Part shown: positions 1-9,493 of the stretch, one piece after another
How the letters are laid out: each line of letters starts with the position of its first letter
How positions within the stretch are numbered: the stretch's first letter is position 1
Source of the DNA: Exiguobacterium sp. Leaf196
Lineage (GTDB): Bacteria > Bacillota > Bacilli > Exiguobacteriales > Exiguobacteriaceae
Assembly (NCBI RefSeq): GCF_001423965.1
Contig: NZ_LMPV01000006.1
Span: 372,001 to 436,000, forward strand
Length of the DNA: 64,000 bases
Reading direction: 5' to 3'
Made by a program: the position numbers and the translations under genes
Notes under the pieces: generated by a model
The model's input: only the letters and a program-made list of their open reading frames with translations
Told to the model about the DNA's origin: nothing
The model's database searches: none

Positions 1-1461
1 TGTTTGAGTTTGTGCATCTTTGATGAGTTTATCGTACTCTTTGTCCGACCATTTACCACGGTTGTATGGTCCGCCCGTGACGAAGAGATCGAGGAACGTC
101 ATTGGATCTTGGTAGTCAGGACCCCAGCCTGCGAGTGAGAACTGGAAGTCACCTTTGTTTTCAAGATCAAGTTTGTTTTTGAATGGTTGTTGCTTGATCG
201 TAACCTTCATACCTGGAAGGTTTTTCTCAAGTTCCCCTTTCAAGAACTCACCGATTTTTTTCGAGTCGTCGCTGTCATAGTTCAAGAGCTCAAGATCAAC
301 CGATTTTTGACCGATTTCTTTGAGACCCTCTTTCCAAAGTTTTTTCGCTTCGTCGGCATTGTATTCGTTGAATGCCGGATACTTGTCGCGGAAATCTTTT
401 CCGTCAGCATCTTTCGCGAAATCTTTTGGTACGAGGTAGTTCGCTGGAAGTGATCCGTTTGCAAGGATGACATCCGTGATCCCTTTTTTGTTGTAACCCA
501 TGTCGATTGCGCGACGGATTTTTTCGTTATCAAGTGCTTTTACCTTTGTGTTGAGGTAAAGGTAGAAGATCGTTGATTCACCTTTTGTTTTGAACTCTTT
601 ATTGTCTTTGTACTGGGCAACGAACTCAGAAGTTAGACCTGTACGATCGATGTCGCCTTTTTCATATAAGTTAACGCCTGTCGCTGTCTCTTTAACGACC
701 TTAACGTTGATTGTTTTGAGTTTAACGGCATCTTTATCCCAGTAGTTATCGTTTTTAACCATTTTCCAGCCTTGCTCACGTGTCCATTCTGTTAACTTGA
801 ATGGTCCGTTGTAAAGCGATTTGTCTGCAGTCGAACCGAAGTCTTTCCCGATTTTCTTCGAGAGTTCTTCTGATTTCGGCATGAATGGTCCGAATCCAGT
901 GAGTCCGAGGAAGTAATCTGCAGGGGCTTTTAATTTAACTTCGAGCGTTTTGTCATCTACTGCTTTAACGCCGATAGCATCACGATCACCTTTCTTCGTG
1001 TTGTACTCTTCTGCACCTTCGATATTGTAGAAGACATATGCATACTGTGAAGCGTTCTCTGGATTAAGAACTTCTTTCCATGCATATTCAAAGTCTTTTG
1101 CCGTGATTGGTGTACCGTCAGACCATTTCGCATCACGTAATTTGAACGTGTATGTTAATTTGTCATCTGAAACCGTGTGACTTTCAGCGATACCCGGAGT
1201 CGGCTGCTGCTTGTCATCAAGACGGTAAAGACCTTCCATCGTGTTGTTCAATACGTTAAATGAAACTGAGTCTGTTGAAGTCGTCGGGTTGAGTGTCGGA
1301 ATATCCGAACCTTCGATCAAATTAAGTGTTTGATCATTTGATTTCTTGCTTGAACCTGTGTCGCCCGATTTGTCGCCTGAATCCGTTGTCGAACAAGCTG
1401 CGAGGAACGCACTTGATACGAGTGCTACCGATGTAGCTAAAGCAAAGCTTTTCTTCTTCAT
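1..1461 (-). CDS. oppA: Oligopeptide ABC transporter substrate-binding lipoprotein (C-terminus beyond window)
   Basis: The frame is open from an ATG at 1461 to base 1, giving 487 residues with no stop, so the gene continues past the window edge. A Lys-rich start, a hydrophobic segment and a lipobox LAAC with Cys23 mark a lipoprotein anchored outside the membrane; a Ser/Thr/Asp-rich linker follows. The body fits the SBP family 5 (OppA/DppA) pattern, including a stretch like LRDAKWSDGTPITAKDF near residues 107-123. It would bind extracellular peptides and hand them to an Opp permease, whose genes are not in the window. The ribosome site AGGGGGG lies just upstream. A second family member follows upstream, and fabHF is next to it, as opp/app genes are in Bacillus. 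Confidence 0.92.
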   Translation of the reverse strand, partial: MKKKSFALATSVALVSSAFLAACSTTDSGDKSGDTGSSKKSNDQTLNLIEGSDIPTLNPTTSTDSVSFNVLNNTMEGLYRLDDKQQPTPGIAESHTVSDDKLTYTFKLRDAKWSDGTPITAKDFEYAWKEVLNPENASQYAYVFYNIEGAEEYNTKKGDRDAIGVKAVDDKTLEVKLKAPADYFLGLTGFGPFMPKSEELSKKIGKDFGSTADKSLYNGPFKLTEWTREQGWKMVKNDNYWDKDAVKLKTINVKVVKETATGVNLYEKGDIDRTGLTSEFVAQYKDNKEFKTKGESTIFYLYLNTKVKALDNEKIRRAIDMGYNKKGITDVILANGSLPANYLVPKDFAKDADGKDFRDKYPAFNEYNADEAKKLWKEGLKEIGQKSVDLELLNYDSDDSKKIGEFLKGELEKNLPGMKVTIKQQPFKNKLDLENKGDFQFSLAGWGPDYQDPMTFLDLFVTGGPYNRGKWSDKEYDKLIKDAQTQT

Positions 1462-1530
1462 GTTACGATGACCCCCCTAGGTTTCTAAAAAAATGATACT
1501 GTCAGGTTTTTGACCGAAAAAAAAAGAATT

Positions 1531-1560
1531 ACTATATTCGAATCAAACCCTTCGTTACAA
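1531..1560 (-). promoter_or_regulatory. Candidate sigma-A promoter of oppA
   Basis: On the minus strand TTGTAA (1555-1560) and TATAGT (1531-1536) are separated by 18 bases, 4/6 and 5/6 matches to the consensus. Transcription would start near 1524, leaving about 60 bases of leader before the ATG at 1461. It lies downstream of the terminator of the neighbouring peptide-binding gene, so oppA probably has its own transcript. Confidence 0.5.
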
Positions 1561-1620
1561 ATAGTTTACAATGTTCTGATAATTTTGCAAACCTTTTATC
1601 CGATTTTTCTAAATATTTTT

Positions 1621-1658
1621 TCAAAAAAGACTGGGACCTTAAGAAATAATGGTCCCAG
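1621..1658 (-). terminator. Rho-independent terminator of the 1667-3223 gene
   Basis: Perfect 8 bp stem CTGGGACC/GGTCCCAG (1651-1658 with 1631-1638) followed on the minus strand by TCTTTTTTG. It sits directly after the stop codon of the second peptide-binding protein. Confidence 0.85.
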
Positions 1659-1666
1659 TTAAGTGA

Positions 1667-3223
1667 TTATTTTAAAATTTTCATCGATCGGAGTAGGTAT
1701 TCCGGTCCATAAATCGGTACTTCAATTCCTTGAATCGTATCAGAAACATATAATTTCTGAGTCGTCTGATACAAAGGAACGACGACAGCATCCTGATGGA
1801 TTAACCGTTCTTCGGCTTGATGATAGAGTGCTTGTTTTCGTTTTATCTCTTTTTCTTGTCGTGCTTTTTCAACTGTCTGGTCGTATACCTTTGATTGATA
1901 ATTCACCGAATTTAAAGGATTGTCTGAGACGAATTGATTTAAATAGGATAGCGGTCCTGGATAATCTGGCATCCAGCCAGTCAAAGTCATCGCATATCGT
2001 GATGATTGTTCTTTGTCGATTTTTTCTTCAATCGCGACTGGCTTAAGAATGATATCAATCTCAGGTATTTGTTTCTCAAGATAGGTTTCGAGTTGTTCCC
2101 CAATCCGTTTTGCTTGTGGATCATCAAAATTAAGCATCTCAATTTGTTGTTTATTTTGTACTTGTGATTTTTCAGGTTTCTCTTGAACGGATTCTGACAT
2201 CAATACGTTCGTATCCGTGACGACGAATCGATTCGTCGGAATACCTGCATACCCTAAAGGAAGTTGAACCGATTCTTTTTCCATCAAGGCGTGAGCAATC
2301 CGCTTTCTGAGTGTCTTATCGCGGAACGTGTCGTTTTTTTGATTAAAGGCGATATAAAAGACACCACTCCGCTTTTTTTGATAGGTCGGTCGTGAAACCT
2401 GATCACCTTGTGTTTCGACACTCTCTTGTAATGGAAGGATAGCCGCCTTGCTTTTCTCATACGAAATCCATTGCGTCTGATGATCGGGAATGATACGGCT
2501 TTCTATTTTCGCTACTGTGACAACGTTTTGCTGATGATACTGATCATTTTTCTTAAGCGTATATCCGCTTTTCGACATCTTTTCTAGTGTAAATGCACCA
2601 TTTCCAACAAGATCTTCCCACTTTTTTGATTTCGGTTGTGGATAGAAGACGGACATCGCAAGTAATTCCTTTAGATTCGAAACTGGCTGATTCAACGTGA
2701 TGATGAGTTGATTGCGTCCTTTGGCTTTGACCCCTAAACGCTGTGGTTTCATTTCTCCATCATTGACGGCGCGTCCATTTTTAAATACTTCAAACAAGAA
2801 ACCATACGGTGAATTGGTTTGATTAGCAGCGATACGCCGAAAACTATCGACGAACTGCTGCGCCGTAATCGGCTGACCATTGGCATCCTTCGTTTCTTTG
2901 AGTTGAATCGTATACGTCAATCGATCTTTCGAGACTGACATATCCTGCGCTAAACCTCGACGGACCGATGTTCCGGAAGTAAAGACATATAATCCTTCAT
3001 ACAATTGCGCTAAAAGTGTCTGTGAACGACTATCTGTCGCCAGCGCAATATCTGACGTTTTCGGAAGCGATGATTCAATCAGTTCGACTTTTGCTGTTTT
3101 TGTTTCGTTACTTGTTTTAGTTTCTTGAGACGACGACAGACGATATATGAGCATGCCACTAAGTGCAATCAGTAAAAATAGGAGCAGTGCCATGATCGAT
3201 GTCTTTTTCGTGATGTTAGCCAT
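1667..3223 (-). CDS. Peptide-binding protein, SBP family 5, with N-terminal membrane anchor and no lipobox
   Basis: 518 residues. Residues about 10-28 form one hydrophobic segment (ALLLFLLIALSGMLIY) without a lipobox cysteine, followed by a Ser/Thr/Lys linker and a solute-binding domain with family 5 features (LAQLYEGLYVF near the start, a LTGWMPDYPGP stretch near the end). The lipid anchor seen in its neighbour OppA is absent, so this protein is either held by an uncleaved signal anchor or released. It is more diverged from OppA than a recent duplicate would be. It probably binds peptides or another oligomeric ligand outside the cell; the ligand cannot be read from sequence. A terminator follows it, and it reads in the same direction as oppA. 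Confidence 0.8.
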   Translation of the reverse strand: MANITKKTSIMALLLFLLIALSGMLIYRLSSSQETKTSNETKTAKVELIESSLPKTSDIALATDSRSQTLLAQLYEGLYVFTSGTSVRRGLAQDMSVSKDRLTYTIQLKETKDANGQPITAQQFVDSFRRIAANQTNSPYGFLFEVFKNGRAVNDGEMKPQRLGVKAKGRNQLIITLNQPVSNLKELLAMSVFYPQPKSKKWEDLVGNGAFTLEKMSKSGYTLKKNDQYHQQNVVTVAKIESRIIPDHQTQWISYEKSKAAILPLQESVETQGDQVSRPTYQKKRSGVFYIAFNQKNDTFRDKTLRKRIAHALMEKESVQLPLGYAGIPTNRFVVTDTNVLMSESVQEKPEKSQVQNKQQIEMLNFDDPQAKRIGEQLETYLEKQIPEIDIILKPVAIEEKIDKEQSSRYAMTLTGWMPDYPGPLSYLNQFVSDNPLNSVNYQSKVYDQTVEKARQEKEIKRKQALYHQAEERLIHQDAVVVPLYQTTQKLYVSDTIQGIEVPIYGPEYLLRSMKILK

Positions 3224-3282
3224 AAACGACTCCTTTCTGCGTCAAACACGCATTTCTCTATTGAATCAGAATTTCATCAAAA

Positions 3283-3316
3283 AAGCGACTCCCTTGATGT
3301 TTCAAGGGAGTCGCTT
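3283..3316 (-). terminator. Terminator after fabF
   Basis: 13 bp perfect stem AAGCGACTCCCTT/AAGGGAGTCGCTT with an 8-base loop, followed on the minus strand by a T-run. Ends the fabH-fabF transcript. Confidence 0.9.
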
Positions 3317-3320
3317 GAGC

Positions 3321-4559
3321 TTAAGCTTCATACCGTTTGAAGACGAGTGATGCGTTGTGTCCACCGAACCCAAGCGAGTTGCTGAGCGCATAAGTCATTT
3401 CGACGTGACGTGAACCTTCTGTCACATAGTCGAGATCACAGCCTTCGCTCGGCTGTTTGAGATGAATCGTCGGGTGAACTGTTTGTTCTTGTAATGATTT
3501 AATCGTCGCAATTGCCTCGACGCCACCTGCTCCACCAAGTAAGTGACCGATCATCGATTTCGTCGAGTTGACGACGAGTTGTTTCGCTTGTTCACCGAAG
3601 ACACTGTGGATCGCTTTTGTTTCAAGGATGTCGTTCATTGGTGTACTCGTTCCATGAGCATTGATGTATCCGACTGCCTCCGGAGTAATGCCCGCATCTT
3701 GAATCGCCATCGCCATCGCGCGTGCTCCACCGTCTCCGTCTGGATCCGGAGCCGTGATGTGGTACGCATCAGCTGTTAATCCATACCCACTGACCTCTGC
3801 ATAGATTTTCGCACCACGAGCTACTGCATGCTCATATTCTTCAAGAATTAAGATTCCTGCTCCTTCTCCCATGACGAATCCATCACGTCCTTCGTCAAAT
3901 GGACGGCTTGCCGTCTCAGGATCGTGGTTCGTTGACATCGCTTTGTTGGCACAAAAACCAGCAAATGCTAAGTTCGTGATCGGAGCTTCCGCACCACCAG
4001 CAATCATGACATCCGCGTCACCACGTTCGATGACACGCAGTGCTTCTCCGATGGCATTCGTTCCTGAAGCACATGCAGTGACGGAACAGTTATTTGGTCC
4101 CTTAGCTCCAGTATAAATCGATACCTGACCGCTTGCCATATTCGGGATCATCATTGGAATGAAGAATGGGCTGACACGACGGTGTCCACGTTCAAAGTAG
4201 ATTTTCGCTTGTTTCTCGATCGTCTCAACGCCACCGATTCCAGATCCGATCCAGACCCCAGCGCGTTCTGCAATTTCTTTAATGTCGATTCCAGCATCTT
4301 TTACAGCTTCCATGCTTGCGACAAGTGAATAATGAACGAAGCGGTCCATTTTACGTGCTTCTTTCGCCTCGATGAATTCTGTGACATCGAAGTTCTGTAA
4401 TTCGCCCGTAACCTTCGTTGGATACTCATCGATATCAAGACGCTCCATCGGACGAATTCCGTTCGTTCCTTCTTTTAATGCATCCCAGAATGTATTCGCA
4501 TCATTCCCGATTGGTGTCAATGCCCCGATTCCTGTGACTACAACGCGTTTTCTCATCAT
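3321..4559 (-). CDS. fabF: Beta-ketoacyl-ACP synthase II
   Basis: 412 residues, normal for FabF. It carries out the condensation step of fatty acid chain elongation with malonyl-ACP in the cytoplasm. The Cys-His-His triad is visible: Cys163 in TACASGTNA, His in [10 protein letters not shown], and His in [12 protein letters not shown], after the lysine of STKSM. The first two codons are both ATG, so the start may be 4559 or 4556. It lies one base after fabH and shares its promoter and FapR operator, the same pair as fabHA-fabF of Bacillus. No unusual features. Confidence 0.96.
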   Translation of the reverse strand: MMRKRVVVTGIGALTPIGNDANTFWDALKEGTNGIRPMERLDIDEYPTKVTGELQNFDVTEFIEAKEARKMDRFVHYSLVASMEAVKDAGIDIKEIAERAGVWIGSGIGGVETIEKQAKIYFERGHRRVSPFFIPMMIPNMASGQVSIYTGAKGPNNCSVTACASGTNAIGEALRVIERGDADVMIAGGAEAPITNLAFAGFCANKAMSTNHDPETASRPFDEGRDGFVMGEGAGILILEEYEHAVARGAKIYAEVSGYGLTADAYHITAPDPDGDGGARAMAMAIQDAGITPEAVGYINAHGTSTPMNDILETKAIHSVFGEQAKQLVVNSTKSMIGHLLGGAGGVEAIATIKSLQEQTVHPTIHLKQPSEGCDLDYVTEGSRHVEMTYALSNSLGFGGHNASLVFKRYEA

Positions 4560-4560
4560 C

Positions 4561-5505
4561 TTATGTGTTCTCTCCTTTAGTCCAAGTAATGTATGCTGCT
4601 CCCCAAGTCAATCCGGCACCGAAGCCAGCAAGTACAAGTTTCGTACCTGGTGTCAGACGACCTTGCTTACGTGCTTCTTCGAGTGCGAGTGGAATCGAAG
4701 CAGCAGATGTATTCGCATGCTCATCGATTGTAACGATGACCTTTTCTTGCGGAATATGCAGTCGTTCGCACGCTGCATCGATGATGCGTAGGTTCGCCTG
4801 ATGCGGAATCAAGATATCGACATCTTCAAGCGTGCTGTCTGCTTTTTGAATGACTTTCTCAACGATTTTCGGTAATTTACGAACAGCGAACTTAAAGACT
4901 TCGCGACCGTTCATCTCGATTGGTCCATCGATATCCTTAAACAACAGATGGGCTCCACGTCCGTCTGTTCCGAGTTCAAAAGCATTTAATCCCTCTTGCT
5001 CAGTTTTTCCGATGACGACTGCTCCTGCACCATCCCCGAATAAAATCGCTGTCGACCGGTCTGACCAGTCAACGATACTCGACATTTTTTCGGCACCGAT
5101 GACCAGTGCATGTTTTCCTTCGACTGTTGATAACATGCTTGCAGCTGTTTGTAATGCGAAGATGAATCCACTACAGGCCGCACTGATATCAAAAGCGGTC
5201 GCCCCTCGTGCTCCGAGGCGCTCTTGGACGATACAGGCTGTAGAAGGGAACGCACGTCCTGTTGCCGTTCCGACAACGATCAAACCGATGTCCTCTACTG
5301 TCAATCCAGCATCATCGAGTGCCTTCTGAGCCGCTTCCGTCGCTAAGTCTGTTACATCCACATCATCGGCTGCAATTCGTCGTGCCCCGATTCCTGTTCG
5401 TGTCCGAATCCATTCATCACTTGTGTCGAGCGTCGTTGCTAGCTCATCATTCGTTACGCGACGTGATGGCAAAGACGTTCCTAATCCTACAATCCCGATC
5501 TTCAT
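4561..5505 (-). CDS. fabH: Beta-ketoacyl-ACP synthase III
   Basis: 314 residues. Starts fatty acid synthesis by condensing a short acyl-CoA with malonyl-ACP; in Gram-positives it tends to prefer branched primers. The triad is present: Cys111 in SAACSGF, His in IPHQANLRI, Asn in [10 protein letters not shown]-terminal thiolase-fold signatures ([12 protein letters not shown]) are intact. The ATG at 5505 has AAGGGGAT eight bases before it. It is first in the fabH-fabF operon; the promoter upstream carries a near-perfect FapR box, so expression should rise when malonyl-CoA accumulates. Confidence 0.96.
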   Translation of the reverse strand: MKIGIVGLGTSLPSRRVTNDELATTLDTSDEWIRTRTGIGARRIAADDVDVTDLATEAAQKALDDAGLTVEDIGLIVVGTATGRAFPSTACIVQERLGARGATAFDISAACSGFIFALQTAASMLSTVEGKHALVIGAEKMSSIVDWSDRSTAILFGDGAGAVVIGKTEQEGLNAFELGTDGRGAHLLFKDIDGPIEMNGREVFKFAVRKLPKIVEKVIQKADSTLEDVDILIPHQANLRIIDAACERLHIPQEKVIVTIDEHANTSAASIPLALEEARKQGRLTPGTKLVLAGFGAGLTWGAAYITWTKGENT

Positions 5506-5523
5506 AAGGCATCCCCTTTTGTT

Positions 5524-5542
5524 ATTAGTATCTGGTACTAAT
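5524..5542. promoter_or_regulatory. FapR operator
   Basis: The 19-base palindrome ATTAGTATCTGGTACTAAT is close to the consensus ATTAGTACCTAGTCTTAAT known for the FapR repressor of lipid synthesis in Bacillales. It overlaps the downstream edge of the fabH -10 box, where a bound repressor would block initiation. The fapR gene itself is not in the window. Confidence 0.88.
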
Positions 5543-5568
5543 ATAAAGCGTTAATTTGCTTTTGTCAA
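5540..5568 (-). promoter_or_regulatory. Promoter of fabH-fabF
   Basis: Minus-strand -35 TTGACA (5563-5568, perfect), 17-base spacer and -10 TATATT (5540-5545, 5/6). The FapR palindrome starts inside the -10 box. Confidence 0.85.
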
Positions 5569-5570
5569 AG

Positions 5571-5606
5571 AAAAAAGGAAGAGCAAGGTCTCCCGTGCCC
5601 TTCCTT
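5571..5606 (-). terminator. Terminator after mtnN
   Basis: On the minus strand GGAAGGGCA and TGCTCTTCC pair (one G-U) around a short loop and are followed by TTTTTTC. It separates mtnN from the fabH promoter. Confidence 0.75.
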
Positions 5607-5611
5607 CTACC

Positions 5612-6310
5612 TCATTCTGCTAACGTCCGAACGACTTCCATGACCATTTTAGCGGAATTGATTGACGCAATCTCGAGGAATTCATCAAACGAGAGTGACG
5701 CTTCTTCATTAGCGCTATCTGAAATCGAACGTGTCACGACGAACGGAACACCAAACTGATGACAGACTTGTGCGATTGGCGCAGCTTCCATCTCGACGGC
5801 TGCGACTTCTGGGAAGTGCGCCTTAATTTGAGCAGAACGCTCTGAATCATGGATGAAGGAGTCACCTGTCGCGATCAATCCATGAACGACACGAATTGCA
5901 TCCATGCGCTCGATGACAGCTTCTGCTGTTGCTACGAGCTTTGGATCTGCTTGGTAGGCAGCTGGCATTCCAGGTACCTGACCATATTCGTAACCAAACG
6001 CTGTCACGTCTACGTCATGGTGACGTACTTCTGTTGAGACGACGACATCCCCAACCGTTAAGCCTTCTTTAAATCCGCCTGCTGAGCCGGTATTGATGAC
6101 AGCAGTTGGTTTGTAGTGGTCAAGCAATAATGTCGTACCGATCGCAGCGTTCACTTTCCCGATTCCTGACTTCAAAATGACGACAGGAACGCTATTCAAG
6201 AGTCCTTCATAAAAATGATAGTTTGCAATGACTGTATCTTTACGTTCTGACAACTCGTTGCGCAATAAGTTGACTTCCTCTTCCATTGCGCCGATGATTG
6301 CGATTGGCAT
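5612..6310 (-). CDS. mtnN: 5'-methylthioadenosine/S-adenosylhomocysteine nucleosidase
   Basis: 232 residues from the ATG at 6310, chosen because GGAGG lies 8 bases before it and the family begins MxIxIIGAMxEE; an in-frame ATG at 6328 has poorer support. Hydrolyses MTA and S-adenosylhomocysteine to adenine and the thioribose or homocysteine sugar, recycling methionine and removing methylation by-products. Family marks are IIGAMEEEV at the N-terminus, [18 protein letters not shown] (substrate ribose binding) and SISDSAN with the catalytic Asp. It follows greA in the same direction with a weak hairpin between them. Confidence 0.95.
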   Translation of the reverse strand: MPIAIIGAMEEEVNLLRNELSERKDTVIANYHFYEGLLNSVPVVILKSGIGKVNAAIGTTLLLDHYKPTAVINTGSAGGFKEGLTVGDVVVSTEVRHHDVDVTAFGYEYGQVPGMPAAYQADPKLVATAEAVIERMDAIRVVHGLIATGDSFIHDSERSAQIKAHFPEVAAVEMEAAPIAQVCHQFGVPFVVTRSISDSANEEASLSFDEFLEIASINSAKMVMEVVRTLAE

Positions 6311-6331
6311 GGTCCATTCCTCCATCAAACA

Positions 6332-6352
6332 GAAAGCCGGATTGCTCCGGCT
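6332..6352 (-). terminator. Possible weak terminator between greA and mtnN
   Basis: Stem AGCCGGA (6334-6340) with TCCGGCT (6345-6351), four-base loop; the following bases TTCTGTTTG are only moderately T-rich, so readthrough into mtnN is likely. Confidence 0.45.
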
Positions 6353-6362
6353 CCTGTGTTCT

Positions 6363-6836
6363 TTATTTGATCGATGTAATTTTTACTGCGTATTCGCCGC
6401 CTGGTGCTGGTACAGAGACTTGATCTCCGACTTGGTGCCCCATTAAACTTTTTGCGATTGGTGATTCGTTCGAAATTTTACCCGTGAACGGATCTGCTTC
6501 GGCACTACCAACGATCGTATACGTATCTTCTTCGTTGTCTTCGACACTCAAGAAAGTGACTGTCGTTCCGATACCGACGACTGAGATATCCTTCTCTTCT
6601 TCCGAGATGATGGCAACGTTGCGAAGCATCTCTTCCAGTTGAGCAATCCGGCCTTCGACCATTGCTTGCTCTTCTTTTGCTGAATCATACTCTGCGTTCT
6701 CTGAAAGGTCACCGAACGAACGGGCAATCTTGATGTTCTCGACGACTTCTTTCCGGCGGACTGACTTCAATTCATTCAATTCATTTTCAATGTTCGCTTT
6801 ACCTTCAAGCGTCATGTAGTATTGCTTTTCTGCCAT
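6363..6836 (-). CDS. greA: Transcription elongation factor GreA
   Basis: 157 residues from ATG at 6836 with GGAG 10 bases upstream; a GTG at 6845 is too close to that site. Two domains are visible: an N-terminal antiparallel coiled coil (about 1-75) with the tip acidic motif DLSENAEYD, and a C-terminal FKBP-like globular domain. GreA enters the RNA polymerase secondary channel and stimulates cleavage of backtracked RNA. It lies downstream of udk, as in Bacillus, with a candidate promoter of its own in the 56-base gap. Confidence 0.96.
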   Translation of the reverse strand: MAEKQYYMTLEGKANIENELNELKSVRRKEVVENIKIARSFGDLSENAEYDSAKEEQAMVEGRIAQLEEMLRNVAIISEEEKDISVVGIGTTVTFLSVEDNEEDTYTIVGSAEADPFTGKISNESPIAKSLMGHQVGDQVSVPAPGGEYAVKITSIK

Positions 6837-6868
6837 TTTTGTCACGCTCCTTTTTATTCCACTAGTAT

Positions 6869-6896
6869 AGTATATTCACATCTTTTTTGGAATCAA
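6869..6896 (-). promoter_or_regulatory. Candidate promoter of greA
   Basis: Minus-strand TTGATT (6891-6896) and TATACT (6869-6874) with a 16-base spacer, in the gap after udk. The -35 overlaps the udk stop codon. Confidence 0.45.
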
Positions 6897-7540
6897 TATC
6901 CTCTTTGATCAAGTGCCGAACGATAATCAAGGATCGCTCGGATTTTCGTTACGAGTAAATCGATTGCCACGTGGTTTTCGCCGCCCTCTGGTACGATGAT
7001 ATCCGCATAACGTTTTGTCGGTTCACAGAACTGCAGATGCATCGGACGGACGACATTCGTGTACTGCTCAACGACAGAATCAATTGAACGCCCACGTTCG
7101 TTGATATCACGTTGCATCCGACGAAGAATGCGAACGTCCGCATCCGTATCGACGAACACCTTAATATCCATTAGTTCCCGTAACCGTTCGTCTTCAAGCG
7201 CTAAAATTCCTTCTACGATGATGACATCACGTGGTTCGAGACGAATCGTTTCTTGAGCACGTGTATGTGCGACATAATCATATACCGGTTTTTCAACGGC
7301 AATGTTTTCGCGGAGCGCTTGAATGTGTTCGATCAAAAGACCATTATCGAAAGCAAATGGATGATCATAGTTTGTCTGATATCGCTCTTCCATTGATAAT
7401 TCACTTTGGTCTTTATAGTATGCGTCCTGTTCAATCATGACGATTGATTCGCTTGGGAACGCATCGACAAGTGAACGTGCCACCGTCGTCTTCCCTGAAC
7501 CCGTTCCGCCCGCTACGCCTATTACTACCGGTTTTTGCAT
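6893..7540 (-). CDS. udk: Uridine kinase
   Basis: 215 residues from ATG at 7540; GGAGG stands upstream and the family starts MxKPxVIGVAGG. Phosphorylates uridine and cytidine to UMP/CMP with GTP or ATP in nucleoside salvage. The P-loop [12 protein letters not shown] is at residues 8-19; IEQDAYYKD and FDNGLLI bind the nucleoside; R-rich lid [13 protein letters not shown] follows. It lies 16 bases after the O-methyltransferase gene, so they are likely co-transcribed. In Bacillus a pair of U32 peptidase genes sits between these two; here it is absent. Confidence 0.95.
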   Translation of the reverse strand: MQKPVVIGVAGGTGSGKTTVARSLVDAFPSESIVMIEQDAYYKDQSELSMEERYQTNYDHPFAFDNGLLIEHIQALRENIAVEKPVYDYVAHTRAQETIRLEPRDVIIVEGILALEDERLRELMDIKVFVDTDADVRILRRMQRDINERGRSIDSVVEQYTNVVRPMHLQFCEPTKRYADIIVPEGGENHVAIDLLVTKIRAILDYRSALDQRGY

Positions 7541-7556
7541 GTCATTCGTTCCTCCA

Positions 7557-8195
7557 TCATTTCGACTTTTTCCGACTGACGGATACACCGTCACCGAGCG
7601 GAAAAATCGTCGTATCATATTGTTCTTGTTCCATCATCCAGACCGTGAATTCTTTGACGAGACGCACGAGCCGACGTCTTCTTCGATCGAACGTCTTCGG
7701 GTCAGGCTCAAGGACATCTCCGTGTAAGAAGAGATTGTCCGTATAAAGCACGCCACCCTCTGGAATGAGTCGCCCATATCCCGCAAAGAATTTTTTATAC
7801 TGTCCTTTAGCTGCATCGATGAAGACTGCATCAAACTGGTCTTCAAGCGTTTCGGCTAATTCTACTGCATCACCAAAAATGATGTCAATCCGATCCGCCA
7901 CATCTGACCGGGCGATGAAGGTTTTTGCTTCTTCATACCGCTTTGCATTCCGTTCGATTGTCGTAATACGCGCATCCGGTAACGCGCGTGCCATCCGGAT
8001 CGCACTATAACCAATTGCTGTTCCGACTTCTAAAATACGCTTCGGTTGCTGTAATCGCAGGAGCGACAACAAGACTTCGGAACCGGTCAACTCGATGATC
8101 GGTATATGATGTTCTTCCGCATAACGCTCCATTTCTTCTAGTAGGGCATCACGAGGATGAATCATCGATTCGACATAGGTCGTGAAATCCTTCAC
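7557..8195 (-). CDS. SAM-dependent O-methyltransferase, YrrM/caffeoyl-CoA type
   Basis: 212 residues from a GTG at 8195 with GAGGGAG eight bases upstream (a GTG at 8204 abuts that site). A Rossmann methyltransferase: motif [14 protein letters not shown] at about 54-66, then TTIERN for the SAM ribose, and [12 protein letters not shown]. These are family 3 O-methyltransferase traits, with the metal-binding DNLFLHGDV segment. In Bacillus the homologue at this locus has been linked to tRNA hydroxyuridine methylation (TrmR); that role is plausible here but inferred from position and family. It follows mltG and precedes udk. Confidence 0.85.
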   Translation of the reverse strand: MKDFTTYVESMIHPRDALLEEMERYAEEHHIPIIELTGSEVLLSLLRLQQPKRILEVGTAIGYSAIRMARALPDARITTIERNAKRYEEAKTFIARSDVADRIDIIFGDAVELAETLEDQFDAVFIDAAKGQYKKFFAGYGRLIPEGGVLYTDNLFLHGDVLEPDPKTFDRRRRRLVRLVKEFTVWMMEQEQYDTTIFPLGDGVSVSRKKSK

Positions 8196-8266
8196 GCCAT
8201 TCACTCCCTCTTCCGCATAAACAGGTTGACTTGAAGCGTCATTTCCGCTTCAACCCAACCCGTTGC

Positions 8267-9415
8267 TCATTGCTCTTTACTCGCTTCGTATTCCACCCAT
8301 TCCGGTTTATACTTAACGACGTTTCGTTGATGTTCTTCATATGTCTCTTCGTAAAGAATCTGTCCTCGTGGATGTGTATCACTTGGTGGACGGGCGAAGA
8401 AATAGACATATTTTGTTTTATTCGGGTTCAAGACAGCTAATACGGAATCCTTACTGACCGTTGAAATCGGACCAATCGGAATTCCTTCGTACTTATACGT
8501 ATTGTACTTCGAGTTATTCTCAAGATCCTTCAGCGTCGTCAATGCCGTATTCTCGCCTGTACCATACCAAACCGTCGGGTCCGACTGAAGTTTCATGCCA
8601 TCATCTAAACGGTTTTTGAAGACGCCTGCGATTTCACGACGATCCTTCGGTGTCGCGGCTTCACGCTCGACCATTGAACCGAGACTGAGCACTTCATGGA
8701 AGGTCATGCCTGACTTTCGAATGGCATCCTCATTTTCATCGTAGACTTTTTCTGTCTCGTCGAGCATCGTCTCGACGATTTGATCAATGCTTTTTCCTTT
8801 ATCGAACTCATACGTTGCTGGGAAGAGATATCCTTCAAGTGCGTACAAGACGCCATTCTTCTTCACTTCATCCGTCAACATCGGATATTTTTCAATCATG
8901 GCATCGATGAACATCGCATCCGTCAATTCTTTACGAATCGTCTCTTCTTTGAACTTCGTAGCTTTCGCGATTAAATCAATTTGACGATCCATCGTGATGC
9001 CTTCAGGTAACGTGATTTTCACATCCGCTGCCTTCATGACCGTTCCCGTTTTCAATTCATTGATGATTTCATCCGGGGACATGGCTTGTGACAGGGTATA
9101 TGTACCCGCCTGGAATGACGATTCATTCTTATAACGGACGTAATAACGGAAAATCGTCTCGTTTGCAATCAAATCTTTTTCCTTTAGTAAGGAAGCGATC
9201 GTACTCGTTCCTGCGCCTAAAGGAATTTCGACTTTGACGGATTTCGTCGCTGCTTCATCGACCGGTTCAAGCGCATTTTTCAAAAAGACATAGATGACCG
9301 CACTGGTAACTAGAAAAATCGTCAACAATACAGAAAGGATGATCAGCGTGATCCGGCGTGATGTCCGGCGTCGCCTTTTTTCGATTTCAGCATTTTGTTT
9401 CCATTCGTTCTCCAT
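8267..9415 (-). CDS. mltG: Endolytic murein transglycosylase
   Basis: 382 residues, typical of MltG/YceG. Residues 1-20 are charged and cytoplasmic, about 22-48 form one membrane helix, then a LysM-like subdomain and the catalytic YceG domain. The catalytic Glu lies in LGSMVEREA, followed by RREIAGVFKNRL and the conserved LQSDPTVWYG and YNTYKYEGIPIGPIS. It cleaves nascent glycan strands at the membrane and sets their length. The ATG at 9415 is preceded by AAGGAGGAACCG. It starts a unit with the methyltransferase and udk, downstream of a terminator. Confidence 0.95.
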   Translation of the reverse strand: MENEWKQNAEIEKRRRRTSRRITLIILSVLLTIFLVTSAVIYVFLKNALEPVDEAATKSVKVEIPLGAGTSTIASLLKEKDLIANETIFRYYVRYKNESSFQAGTYTLSQAMSPDEIINELKTGTVMKAADVKITLPEGITMDRQIDLIAKATKFKEETIRKELTDAMFIDAMIEKYPMLTDEVKKNGVLYALEGYLFPATYEFDKGKSIDQIVETMLDETEKVYDENEDAIRKSGMTFHEVLSLGSMVEREAATPKDRREIAGVFKNRLDDGMKLQSDPTVWYGTGENTALTTLKDLENNSKYNTYKYEGIPIGPISTVSKDSVLAVLNPNKTKYVYFFARPPSDTHPRGQILYEETYEEHQRNVVKYKPEWVEYEASKEQ

Positions 9416-9441
9416 CGGTTCCTCCTTCTTCTCTTAAAACA

Positions 9442-9480
9442 AGGTGACACCGTAAGAGAAAGTCTCTTACGACGTCACCT
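9442..9480 (-). terminator. Terminator after the alaS-ireB-ruvX-DUF1292 operon
   Basis: Long stem AGGTGAC..CGTAAGAGA paired with TCTCTTACG..GTCACCT around a three-base loop, two mismatches in the middle, followed by TTGTTTTAAG on the minus strand. Confidence 0.8.
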
Positions 9481-9493
9481 GTCATGAGTCGGG

